Shown here: piece by piece, positions 45,570 through 53,240 of the stretch
How the letters are laid out: every line of letters begins with the position of its first letter
How positions within the stretch are numbered: position 1 is the stretch's first letter
NCBI GenBank assembly: GCA_016786885.1
Contig: JAEUVO010000031.1
Coordinates: forward strand, 62,001 to 126,000
Reading direction: 5' to 3'
Length of the DNA stretch: 64,000 bases
Source: Chitinophagaceae bacterium
Lineage (GTDB): Bacteria; Bacteroidota; Bacteroidia; Chitinophagales; Chitinophagaceae
Notes under the pieces: generated by a model
What the model was told of the DNA's origin: nothing
Database searches by the model: none
The model's input: the letters and a program-made list of their open reading frames with translations, nothing else
Program-made: the position numbers and the translations under genes

Positions 45570-46550
45570 CCTGCTGGTAAAAGCGCCTGCGGCAAAAAAG
45601 AAGCATAGCTGTGCGGCACACTTGTCCGCACTGTAGCGCTGGTGGCGAGCCGCCATAAGGCACTGGAGAGAGGAACGAACGGAAGTGCCTGCGAGCCCCA
45701 CGAAGGGGCTGGCAGTAAAGCAGCAGCCACTTTTCGGGTTAATGAAAAGAAGCTTAGCCAAGTGGCTGCTGCGATGCCAGCTCCATAGGAATCCCGTGCT
45801 GTAAATTATGCGAAGCTTACAGCACGGGGTGAACTATGCAAGTGAACCTTAGCGGTGCTTTGCGAAATGAGGTACGAATGAGCAATTAGCATCCGCAAGG
45901 TGAACGCAGCCGAAGTGGGCGGCCGGCGAGCCAAATTATAGGCAGCGGGTGGACTGAACGCTACTGAAGTGAATGAATGACGAAGTGAAGCGAAATGGAA
46001 CCCAGTGAGTATTGTAGCCATGGCTTGCGAATGGCTGGCGCCCCGCCTGTGAGTTGATAATGTGTTATGCGGCGGGACCCGGCCATGAAGCAAATGAATA
46101 GCTGCGAACGAGGTGTAATGAAGCGTAACGAAGGAAGTAATGAACGAAGTGGCGTGAAGGACACAGTAGCTGCCCGAACGAAGGCGAAGGAACTGCAAGC
46201 AGTATGACAAACTGTGTAGCGAAGCGGAACACCCGAAGGGCATTGCAGGTGCAGCAATACCATAAAAGTTTAAAAACAGATTTATTGCTGCTGCTGCAAT
46301 GGTTTGGCGTATCTGCTTGCTGACGCCGCCGCAGTGAGACCTTTTTACCGGCGCAGCGTTGGGTCTGTGCGGTGGGCAAAGAAGCGATGGCCGGCAGCTT
46401 CCCGTCCGGGCTTTGTGTGTGGCTCCGGGATGCTGCCATCGGGGCAATCGGAGAAAGCTGCTGATTGCCGGAAGGCTACCGACTGAATGAGCAGGTGAAG
46501 TGTAGTTTACGGAACGAACGAAGCGATATGAAGAAGGTGGCCTTCAGGCA
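45570..46550 (+). ncRNA. candidate large structured RNA (or foldback DNA) region
   Basis: About 1 kb without a credible gene, clearly richer in G and C than its surroundings. It contains many perfect hairpins: CAGCAGCCACTT/AAGTGGCTGCTG (45721-45771), CCCGTGCTGTAA/TTACAGCACGGG (45793-45828), TGCC..AGCCCC/GGGGCT..GGCA (45686-45714), GTGCGG/CCGCAC (45611-45631), TGGCG/CGCCA (45643-45655), CCCGCC/GGCGGG (46042-46076) and GGCAGC.TCCCG/CGGGA.GCTGCC (46393-46437). Unpaired stretches on the plus strand are rich in GAA (CGAAG, GCGAAGC, GAACGAAC), which suggests an RNA read from that strand. The loop at 46405-46425 has CTTTGTGTGTGG, and TGTGCGGTGGG at 46366 matches the loop of palindrome R2. Strand and ends are estimates; 45448-45569 holds only one weak hairpin. 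Confidence 0.5.
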
Positions 46551-46555
46551 GTACG

Positions 46556-47335
46556 TTAATCTGTTTTCGTTTTGATAATTCTGAAACGTTTGTACAAATG
46601 TTTTACTTCGTCAAATGAATTTGCTTTTCTAACAATCGTAATGCCTTTTTTTATCCGATAAAATAATTGTCTTGCCAACTTATCACCACAAAAGCCAATC
46701 ATCAAATCGCAAAGTGTGATGTTGTTATTTGGTAAGTACCATTTTCCATAATAATGGATTACCGAATAAGAATTTTTATCTGTAATAATAATTCCGCTTT
46801 GGATATTTTCACCGCTCACTTCTGCAATTTCTGGTGCAGCATTGTACAATTCAATAAATGCTGATTCATCAAGTGTAAGTTTCTCTAATTCGTCAACAGC
46901 ATTGTTTTTAACTCTCAATTCTTTTCTCCCTTTGTATTTTAAAAAACTGGAAGCTGCTTGTGTTAATTGTTCTTCAATAGAAAAATAAAATTCATGTTCC
47001 TTCATGTTGTCATGCGAAATAAATTTTGGAACAACTTCTGAATTAAGTTTACTAACATCAAATTCAGTCAGGGTTTTGTATAAAATATATCTCCCAAAAT
47101 CATTTCCAATATCATCACAAATATCCCTGGCAATTACAAAGACTTCATATTTTGGTTTATTGCCAGAATTATTCACTTCTCTTGTAACATGCAAATTTAT
47201 GTCCGGGCTATTCTTATTCAAAGAGAGTGAAAAATGTACATCCTTCGGTAAACCTTCAAACCAAAGGTTGAACACATTATCGGTAAAGCGAAACATTAGT
47301 TTTCCCTCCAACGATATTTTAGTCAAGTCTTGCAT
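46556..47335 (-). CDS. unknown protein inside the palindrome-bracketed block
   Basis: A 259-residue protein, MQDLTKISLEGKLMFRFTDN at the start, with no signal or membrane helix. It has alternating strand-like segments (FNLWFEGLPKDVHFSLSLN, GIIITDKNSYSVIHYYGKWY) and a basic C-terminus (FYRIKKGITIVRKANSFDEV, RFRIIKTKTD). I recognise no family. Its stop lies directly at the end of the structured region, and its start is 220 bases before palindrome R2, so it may be functionally tied to them. The strand from 47336 to 47554 shows short repeats of GATGAA and one hairpin (GTACCG/CGGTAC) but no gene. Confidence 0.65.
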   Translation of the reverse strand: MQDLTKISLEGKLMFRFTDNVFNLWFEGLPKDVHFSLSLNKNSPDINLHVTREVNNSGNKPKYEVFVIARDICDDIGNDFGRYILYKTLTEFDVSKLNSEVVPKFISHDNMKEHEFYFSIEEQLTQAASSFLKYKGRKELRVKNNAVDELEKLTLDESAFIELYNAAPEIAEVSGENIQSGIIITDKNSYSVIHYYGKWYLPNNNITLCDLMIGFCGDKLARQLFYRIKKGITIVRKANSFDEVKHLYKRFRIIKTKTD

Positions 47336-47554
47336 TGCAAGATGAAAATTAAATAAAAGTACCGACTATGAAGCCGGTACGATACGATGAACCCATGCAA
47401 GATGAACCAACGGCACACCTGCAATAACTGGGCAACGATACACTACATGAACAAGGCTGCTATGATGACAACCTGTAACTAAAAAAGAAACCCACTGCCT
47501 GCGACGGCGACCTGGAAAAGGAAATGATGCTGACATAACGAAACATTTAAAATG

Positions 47555-47720
47555 AAAAAATAAAATAACATGCTTCTGTCAGCGAAGGGAAACGGGTGTT
47601 GTTGCACTCCAAAAGGAAACGGAATAAAAGATGGCTTTGTGCGGTGGGTTTGTGTTTATGCCGTAGTCTTTTGGATGCCCCGTTTTCCCGGAGCTATCTT
47701 GCATGTTTATTTTATTTTTT
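47555..47720. repeat. long palindromic element, copy R2
   Basis: A 166-base foldback. Outer arms are AAAAAATAAAATAACATGC (47555-47573) and GCATGTTTATTTTATTTTTT (47701-47720). Middle arms are GGGAAACGGG (47587-47596) and CCCGTTTTCCC (47679-47689). The core is 47609-47674, the same 66 bases as in R1 with four differences. R1 and R2 lie in the same orientation about 4 kb apart. Different but complementary arms around a conserved core argue that the fold itself is selected. Confidence 0.8.
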
Positions 47721-47790
47721 AAATGGATTGTGGCACTTCACTTTTTTCAGTAAGCTGGCGACGGTTTTGAATTGGTTTTTTCAACTCTCT

Positions 47791-47867
47791 GGAACGGACT
47801 TGATACGGCGTTAATACGGACTTATACCGGACTGTTTCTGCACTGTTCCGGTACTGATTCTGCACTG
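47791..47867. repeat. degenerate 11-base tandem repeat, seven units
   Basis: The stretch divides into seven units of exactly 11 bases: GGAACGGACTT, GATACGGCGTT, AATACGGACTT, ATACCGGACTG, TTTCTGCACTG, TTCCGGTACTG, ATTCTGCACTG. The consensus ends ACTK. Period 11 is close to one helical turn and not a multiple of three, so a protein-binding array (iteron-like) is more likely than coding sequence. Confidence 0.6.
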
Positions 47868-47915
47868 ATTTCTCTTTTTGACCAATGCTTGCTTTCCGGA
47901 CATTCAAGGACATTT

Positions 47916-48038
47916 ATGCCAAATAACTCTATCCTGCACTCTATCCTGCGTTTTGAACTAAAGAATTATAAATCAGTTGAAAATGAGGAGATTGAAGTTG
48001 CTGAAAGCAACTTGACTCTTGCCTGCCGAGGGTGCTAA
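47916..48038 (+). pseudogene. truncated start of an AAA/SMC-like ATPase gene
   Basis: From the ATG at 47916 the frame reads MPNNSILHSILRFELKNYKS, then VENEEIEVAESNLTL, which matches the N-terminal strand of RecF/SMC-like ATPases just before the Walker A loop. The frame then runs into CRGC and stops without any P-loop. The truncation coincides with the 3' end of the convergent operon at 48035, suggesting an insertion or deletion there. The rest of the ATPase is not found nearby. Confidence 0.6.
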
Positions 48039-49561
48039 AAAGGCATATCGTCATCTTCCTTGCCAAAATATTGTTCGCCTTTATTGGTAAGGGTGTATTT
48101 CTGCAGGCGGCTCTTGGGTGTGTCTGGTAAAGTATATGTTATTAATCCTTCTGTAAGCAGTTGTGAAATGGCTTTTCTAAATCCACCTGATGTGGCTTGT
48201 ACTTTCAATTTACCAGCAATTTCAGAAGCTGATAATTGCTCGCCAACACATATCTCTAAAATCCGATGTGCTGTTGGTGTAAGGTTTAAATCGGCAATGT
48301 TTATTTTCTCAAATGCAGGATGTACAAAGAAAGTTACTGTTAAAGATTGTCTTTGTTCATCCGTTTCAAACAATGGTTTTGGTGAACCATTATTTTTCAT
48401 CGCTTTTAAAATCGTTGGTATGCCAGTGCATTTACCTTCAGTAAGTTTCAGTTCCTTCAAAATGTTTCCAATCTGCCGGTTTAAATAACGTCTTGTAACA
48501 ACCCTGCCATTTTGCAGTTCCTCCATTTTAATAGACGCATCAGGACCAGGATAACTAATGATGTGAATCCTGTTAGGATGAATACGGATTTCAACGGGTT
48601 CTGTTATCTCATAACTTCTGTGGTATACTGCATTGGCAAGTGCTTCTTCAATAGCTTCATACGGGAAATTAAAAAAACGGATAGCTTCTGCCTGGTAAGA
48701 AACTTTCTCAACTTTCTCTTTTATCACCTGTGTTTTAATATAACGTAAAGCATCCTTTAACTGAATGTGAACGGGGCCTTCTAAATTAGTTTCAGTGAAA
48801 TTTTTATCTGCAATATTTGTTTGAAAGTTTACTATCTCAATTTGAGATTTCAGAAAAACCTTTTCGGGGTTGGGATTAAAAAACATTAAAGCAAAATTTT
48901 TTGGCTTAATGTATTCTGTTGGACCTTCCACCAAATTCATCTGTCGGCACACATCTACAAAAGTGAGTTTATCAAACTCATCAAAGAGTTTGCTTTTTAT
49001 CTCCTGCAAAAATGAACGGACAAGCCCCTGCGATAAATCATTAATACCATATTTATGATTTACTCTGTCATCATAAGGAACTGCGGCAAAGCGGAGCAGT
49101 TCTTCTTTCTCTGTTTTATTTGGTTTTACAGTATTACTGAATTTTCGGATGTAATAATGTTTTGCAACAGGAACTCCTTTTGCAAAACTCTCCGGTGCTT
49201 CATAAGGCCGCTCCTGGCCGCCGGGGCACCAGATTGTTAAAATGAGTTTGCCTTGAAAAGTTACCGGTTCAACTATTGGTGTGTAATCGGGTTTTAATCG
49301 TTGCTTGCAAAGATTGAGTAATTCCTTTTGTATTTTATCTGCCTGCTCCGGTGTTAATCCCTTAGGCGGTAAAATTGGCTTCCCATCTTTTTCAGCAATG
49401 CCTACAATAACATAACCGCCGCCCAGGTTGCTGAAATCATTGGCAAATGCACAAATGGTATGCAGTATATCCAAGTCATTCCAGCCTTCTTTAAATTCAA
49501 TACGTTCCCACTCTACGGTAGTGCCGTTAATAAGGTCGTCTATGTTGATGGGAAGGGGCAT
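48035..49561 (-). CDS. AlbA-domain/HATPase regulator-like protein
   Basis: A 508-residue protein. Residues 15-140 form an AlbA_2 (Schlafen-related) domain (EWERIEFKEGWNDLDILHTI, FANDFSNLGGGYVIVGIAEK). Residues 290-400 form an HATPase_c_4-type region (RFFNFPYEAIEEALANAVYH, VEIRIHPNRIHIISYPGPDA). The C-terminus is a winged helix (LSASEIAGKLKVQATSGGFR). Such proteins are widespread in accessory islands, usually annotated as RecG-like or transcriptional regulators. It is the last of four minus-strand genes, separated from the previous one by 3 bases. Confidence 0.8.
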   Translation of the reverse strand: MPLPINIDDLINGTTVEWERIEFKEGWNDLDILHTICAFANDFSNLGGGYVIVGIAEKDGKPILPPKGLTPEQADKIQKELLNLCKQRLKPDYTPIVEPVTFQGKLILTIWCPGGQERPYEAPESFAKGVPVAKHYYIRKFSNTVKPNKTEKEELLRFAAVPYDDRVNHKYGINDLSQGLVRSFLQEIKSKLFDEFDKLTFVDVCRQMNLVEGPTEYIKPKNFALMFFNPNPEKVFLKSQIEIVNFQTNIADKNFTETNLEGPVHIQLKDALRYIKTQVIKEKVEKVSYQAEAIRFFNFPYEAIEEALANAVYHRSYEITEPVEIRIHPNRIHIISYPGPDASIKMEELQNGRVVTRRYLNRQIGNILKELKLTEGKCTGIPTILKAMKNNGSPKPLFETDEQRQSLTVTFFVHPAFEKINIADLNLTPTAHRILEICVGEQLSASEIAGKLKVQATSGGFRKAISQLLTEGLITYTLPDTPKSRLQKYTLTNKGEQYFGKEDDDMPF

Positions 49562-49564
49562 TAC

Positions 49565-50605
49565 TTAGCTTTCGTTTTCGTAGTAAATCTTATAATATTT
49601 TCGACCATCTTTCTCAACTCCTTTTTCAATCATTTCTTTATTGCCATGAATATAGATGTGAAAGTTTCTATCCAACTTTAATACACTTTTGAAAACTCTT
49701 GCCTGCTTTTTAACTGCCTGGGGAGAAATATCAAAACTGTCTTCAATGTCAATTTCATTATTTTGCCTGTACTGTGAATCAAAATTTCTAAAAGATTTAA
49801 TCATTTCCGGGTGATAGAAAACCTCTTTCTCAAATTCCTTTTTATCAAAAGCGTCATGTGTTTTGAAATATTCAATTGAACGGTTTAGCAAATCAATCTG
49901 GTCAGTTTTGGTAACTTCAAAATCTTCGGCGAATTGCTTAGTTACAAAGTTTTTTGTAATTGCAAGAAACTGTTGAGTATTGTGAAAATTATCACTACAA
50001 GGTTTTATCTGCAAAAAAGTATCTTTCCAGTATTGAGCTTCGGCTGATTTATTGGACTTGTCAATTATACATACTTTGTAACCTTCTTCTTTGGCAATAT
50101 TAAATATTAAGCAGCCTTTATCAAGCTTATCAATACTAATTCCATCATCATACTGCAATGAAAATATATCTGTATCTAATTTCAAAAAAGACTGCCAGTT
50201 TTCTGATTTAAAAATGCCAATGACTTCTGTACTTTCTCCGTCAATATTTATATCCGAAAAGTAAGTAACGAAAAGGTCTCCTGATTTAATTTGTGGGTGT
50301 AGAGATATTTCATATAAATATTTTGCAATAGTTGTAGAGGCCTTATGAAATATCTTTTTATTATCGAAAACTTCGGAAACAAAGTTGTAAACTGGATTAA
50401 GAGAAAAGTTATTATCTGTAAATGTAAAAGAGAAAAATTCAGGTTCAGGAAAAGGCGATAAAAAAAACCTCATAAGTAATTCCCTTAAACGTAGGTCTGA
50501 AATGTCAATTGGAGTTCTTGACAATAATAGCTCATCGCCATTAGTTTTATTACCAACATAATGTGCTGAGACTATATCAATGTTAGTATTTGTAATATCA
50601 ATCAT
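49565..50605 (-). CDS. nucleoid-associated (YejK/NA37-like) protein, paralogue B
   Basis: A 346-residue protein. The N-terminus (IDIVSAHYVGNKTNGDELLL, then a segment ending FFLSPFPEPEFFSF) and the middle (GDLFVTYFSDINIDGESTEV, EVIGIFKSENWQSF) fit the NA37/YejK nucleoid-associated family. The C-terminal part has FEKEVFYHPEMIKSFRNFD and a basic end. A second diverged member lies two genes upstream. YejK itself binds nucleoid DNA; the role of this pair around a RelA/SpoT-like gene is unknown. Confidence 0.65.
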   Translation of the reverse strand: MIDITNTNIDIVSAHYVGNKTNGDELLLSRTPIDISDLRLRELLMRFFLSPFPEPEFFSFTFTDNNFSLNPVYNFVSEVFDNKKIFHKASTTIAKYLYEISLHPQIKSGDLFVTYFSDINIDGESTEVIGIFKSENWQSFLKLDTDIFSLQYDDGISIDKLDKGCLIFNIAKEEGYKVCIIDKSNKSAEAQYWKDTFLQIKPCSDNFHNTQQFLAITKNFVTKQFAEDFEVTKTDQIDLLNRSIEYFKTHDAFDKKEFEKEVFYHPEMIKSFRNFDSQYRQNNEIDIEDSFDISPQAVKKQARVFKSVLKLDRNFHIYIHGNKEMIEKGVEKDGRKYYKIYYENES

Positions 50606-50608
50606 AAT

Positions 50609-51592
50609 CTAATCAATTGTCTTGCCCCATAATGTGGCAATTTGTTCAAGCTCTGATTTATCAAAATTGTTTTGCCAATTGTCTTCTATTGAGAAGAAAT
50701 ATTTTTCTAATCCATACCAAACTAAAAATATTTCCGGCTGGGTAAGAAAAGGTATCTCAAAAAAACGGCTTCTATTTTCATCAAAGATATTCTGAATTTT
50801 AAGTTCGTTAGCTGATATGAATTGTTCAATTTCTGATGAAATCACTGCCGTTTCTTCATTAGTAAAATAGTTTAACAAAATTCTAAGTGCATAAAGCGAA
50901 GTTTCCCTATCGTAATCAACCTGTGCAAATTTATATATCTTGCTTTCAAGCTTTCTCAAAAGACTGTAAACGAAATTATCTGGGTGTTCAATTAATGCCT
51001 TATTTACTGCTGAAAACTCATCATCTGCAAGTTCATACAAGGAAAGCAAGCGGTAGATTCTCCTTTTTAGTACTGGTGATATTTCTGCTTCTTGCTTATA
51101 TGATAATGTATGAGCAGTATTAGACCAAGCATGTTGATTAAGTGTACGAACCTGAATTTCAAAAACCATATCCTTATAACGCCTGTACTTCCCAAACTGC
51201 CTAATTTCAGGATTGATAGTTGCATCATAATGATTTGAGATGTAATCCAACCTATCAAAATCAAGAGTATCACTTTTGTATTCAGCTTTTTTGATTATAA
51301 AATACTTTTGAAGAAAAGAATCCACCTTCTCCATTTCTTCCTTGAAAGAACAAATAATACGTATGCCTAATTTGTCATTTAAGCTGAAATAGCTGTAATC
51401 TTTCTCCCTCTGTTTTTTCTTTATTTTTTTAATGATACTAAGTAACTCTTTAGTCCGGTATGAAATTTCAGGGAGTATTTCAAAAGCTGTAATCTCTTTA
51501 CGAATAAACGCAGCAACAACGCTTCCCAACTCTATGAATTGAGGTTCATCTTTTTCCCAGAACCCTGCTATTTGTTTAATATCAATTGGCAC
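50609..51592 (-). CDS. RelA/SpoT-domain protein (small alarmone synthetase-like)
   Basis: A 327-residue protein starting at a GTG that overlaps the previous stop (TAGTG). Residues 45-170 form a RelA/SpoT nucleotidyltransferase-like domain: SYRTKELLSIIKKIKKKQ, LNDKLGIRIIC (D73) and EIQVRTLNQHAWSNTAHTLS. In related proteins the last motif usually reads HAWAEIEH; here the acidic positions are N and A (HAWSNTAH, 154-161), so catalysis may be changed or lost. The C-terminal 150 residues are helical. No HD hydrolase or TGS domain is present. It lies in an operon with two NA37-like genes. Confidence 0.75.
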   Translation of the reverse strand: MPIDIKQIAGFWEKDEPQFIELGSVVAAFIRKEITAFEILPEISYRTKELLSIIKKIKKKQREKDYSYFSLNDKLGIRIICSFKEEMEKVDSFLQKYFIIKKAEYKSDTLDFDRLDYISNHYDATINPEIRQFGKYRRYKDMVFEIQVRTLNQHAWSNTAHTLSYKQEAEISPVLKRRIYRLLSLYELADDEFSAVNKALIEHPDNFVYSLLRKLESKIYKFAQVDYDRETSLYALRILLNYFTNEETAVISSEIEQFISANELKIQNIFDENRSRFFEIPFLTQPEIFLVWYGLEKYFFSIEDNWQNNFDKSELEQIATLWGKTID

Positions 51593-52638
51593 TATTTAAC
51601 TGATTTTATTCTGGAAATTACTTCAGCCTTATCTTGCCCATCATCTGTTTTAGTAAGTTTTACTTTGCCTTTGAATGTTCCCTTGTTACCAATGATGGAA
51701 ATATCGTTTTCAAAGAGAACTACAATTTTTCTTACCTGCCTATCAATTTGGCTGGTGTCCTTTGGAGAAGATGAAAATTTGAATTTTTTACTTTCCAGAA
51801 AATTTTTATAGTTATTTCTATGAGCAGTAGTTGTTAAATAGTCATCAGCAAATTCTTTTGGGTTTATGGTAGGACTGTTTTTTTGAACATAGGAATTCAA
51901 ATCCTGTAAATACTTCGCTCTGCTGATTGCATCTTCAATCGTATCAATATACGACCGTGTTAAATTGTAAAATTTTTGTGTCACAACTTTTGGGTCTTCA
52001 AAAGCGACACAACCTAAAAATTTATCAATAAACCATGTGGTTATTTCTTTTTTTGCTTTGGTATCTATTTGATAGTCCATAATGATACCATCATAGTTAA
52101 CCTTAAAGTCACTACGCAGAACAAACATTGCAACTTTATATATTTTGGTCTTTTGGGTAAGCATCAGATTTTCTACTTCCTGTATATCGTATGACTTGGT
52201 TTTAGGGTCAAGCGTAAGTTGTGCTCCTTTATCCATTTCAAGTTTCAGAATTATGCAAGCATTCTGGCTGCTCACTTTGCCGTGTATTACCACTAAAATC
52301 CCGGCTGCATTAGAGCCAACCTGAATTTCAAAAAGGTGTTTAGCAATTGCTTTTGAATGTGTGGCAATTAATGAACCGTCAGATTTTACCGATTCGTTTG
52401 CAAGCCATGAAATAGGTGATTCGTTGTCGTCATCGTAGCAAATTTTAAAAGACTTATCACTGCTTAGTGCCTGAACAACTTTATCCTTAAAAAAAAGTCT
52501 CAGCCCATCAGTAAGCTTACTTTCTTTCAAACTATAATTTGGTTCAACTGAATAATCTCCCTTCTGGTGTTTAGGAATATCATGAACAATTATTTTTTCT
52601 ATTACAATAGTTCCCAGGTCAATTTTCTTAGAAGCCAT
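51592..52638 (-). CDS. nucleoid-associated (YejK/NA37-like) protein, paralogue A
   Basis: A 348-residue protein, first gene of the four-gene operon. It opens with VIEKIIVHDIPKHQKGD and has a central AGILVVIHGKVSSQNACIIL, KLEMDKGAQL region and a C-terminal FESKK/KFKFSSSP segment, in line with the NA37/YejK family. The similarity is by layout and short motifs, so moderate confidence. Its stop overlaps the GTG of the RelA/SpoT-like gene by one base, indicating coupled translation. Confidence 0.65.
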   Translation of the reverse strand: MASKKIDLGTIVIEKIIVHDIPKHQKGDYSVEPNYSLKESKLTDGLRLFFKDKVVQALSSDKSFKICYDDDNESPISWLANESVKSDGSLIATHSKAIAKHLFEIQVGSNAAGILVVIHGKVSSQNACIILKLEMDKGAQLTLDPKTKSYDIQEVENLMLTQKTKIYKVAMFVLRSDFKVNYDGIIMDYQIDTKAKKEITTWFIDKFLGCVAFEDPKVVTQKFYNLTRSYIDTIEDAISRAKYLQDLNSYVQKNSPTINPKEFADDYLTTTAHRNNYKNFLESKKFKFSSSPKDTSQIDRQVRKIVVLFENDISIIGNKGTFKGKVKLTKTDDGQDKAEVISRIKSVK

Positions 52639-52660
52639 AGATGCAGGTTTTGGTAAACAT

Positions 52661-52668
52661 CAAATCTA
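52661..52668 (-). promoter_or_regulatory. candidate -7 box of the NA37/RelA-SpoT operon
   Basis: On the minus strand TAGATTTG matches TAnnTTTG exactly, 23 bases ahead of the ATG at 52638. No good -33 box is seen. It lies in an AT-rich 144-base gap without other features. Confidence 0.35.
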
Positions 52669-52782
52669 AGAAATTTAGCTCTTTTAATGCCTAATATGAT
52701 AGTCTATAGTGCTTTATATGGCTTATTTATAATACTTTGGACTAATTCACTACAATATCTCGCATTTTATGATACTTGCTTG

Positions 52783-53226
52783 TTAGTTAGTTAACAGCTT
52801 CACCTTCCCACTACTCACCTTATCAAATAGGGTTTCATTTGTTTTCATGTCGTACATAAACGGCAGGAACATTTGCAACGGTTTTGCCTGGCCTAACAGT
52901 ATCATAGTGCATTGCACTTCTGTCCAGTCAGACAGAATTTTCCATGCTGTACGGCAGGCCTGCTGCTGTATTTGTGCCCGGGTGTCTGGCCGTGGCCGCT
53001 TTACATCCTGCCAAAGGATGGTAAAGCATTCTTCCACCTGTGCTTTCAGGTGAAAGGGTAAGGTTTGTTGTAGCTGCTGGTCGTAGAGTAAGAAAGTGAT
53101 GCCAGTGCAGATTTTATCTGCGTACTGTTTGTTGATATTACTGGCACCAATTTCTACCAACAGTTCTTCAATTTTTGCCATGCTGCGGCTGGCTTCTACT
53201 GTTGATGTGTAATTTTTAATGTTCAT
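52783..53226 (-). CDS. unknown helical protein of the replication-type module
   Basis: A 147-residue protein with predicted helices throughout (SRSMAKIEELLVEIGASNIN, FLLYDQQLQQTLPFHLKAQV, QQQACRTAWKILSDWTEVQC). No family is recognised. It follows the DnaC-like ATPase by 14 bases on the same strand, so it probably belongs to the same mobile-element replication unit. Confidence 0.6.
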   Translation of the reverse strand: MNIKNYTSTVEASRSMAKIEELLVEIGASNINKQYADKICTGITFLLYDQQLQQTLPFHLKAQVEECFTILWQDVKRPRPDTRAQIQQQACRTAWKILSDWTEVQCTMILLGQAKPLQMFLPFMYDMKTNETLFDKVSSGKVKLLTN

Positions 53227-53240
53227 AATTAAATTTTGGT

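Noticed and set aside
45396..45761. Minus-strand frame overlapping the end of the SIR2 gene
   Set aside because: It crosses the SIR2 3' end and the hairpins at 45611-45714 and has no protein-like composition.
45806..46447. Minus-strand open frame of 213 codons within the structured region
   Set aside because: The translation is rich in Ser, His, Arg and Leu without domains, and it follows from the repeated GAA/GAAG pattern and GC-rich hairpins on the other strand. Overlapping frames of 100-124 codons in the same place look equally random.
45570..46550. Group II intron
   Set aside because: I could not find a domain V-like hairpin or an intron-encoded reverse transcriptase.
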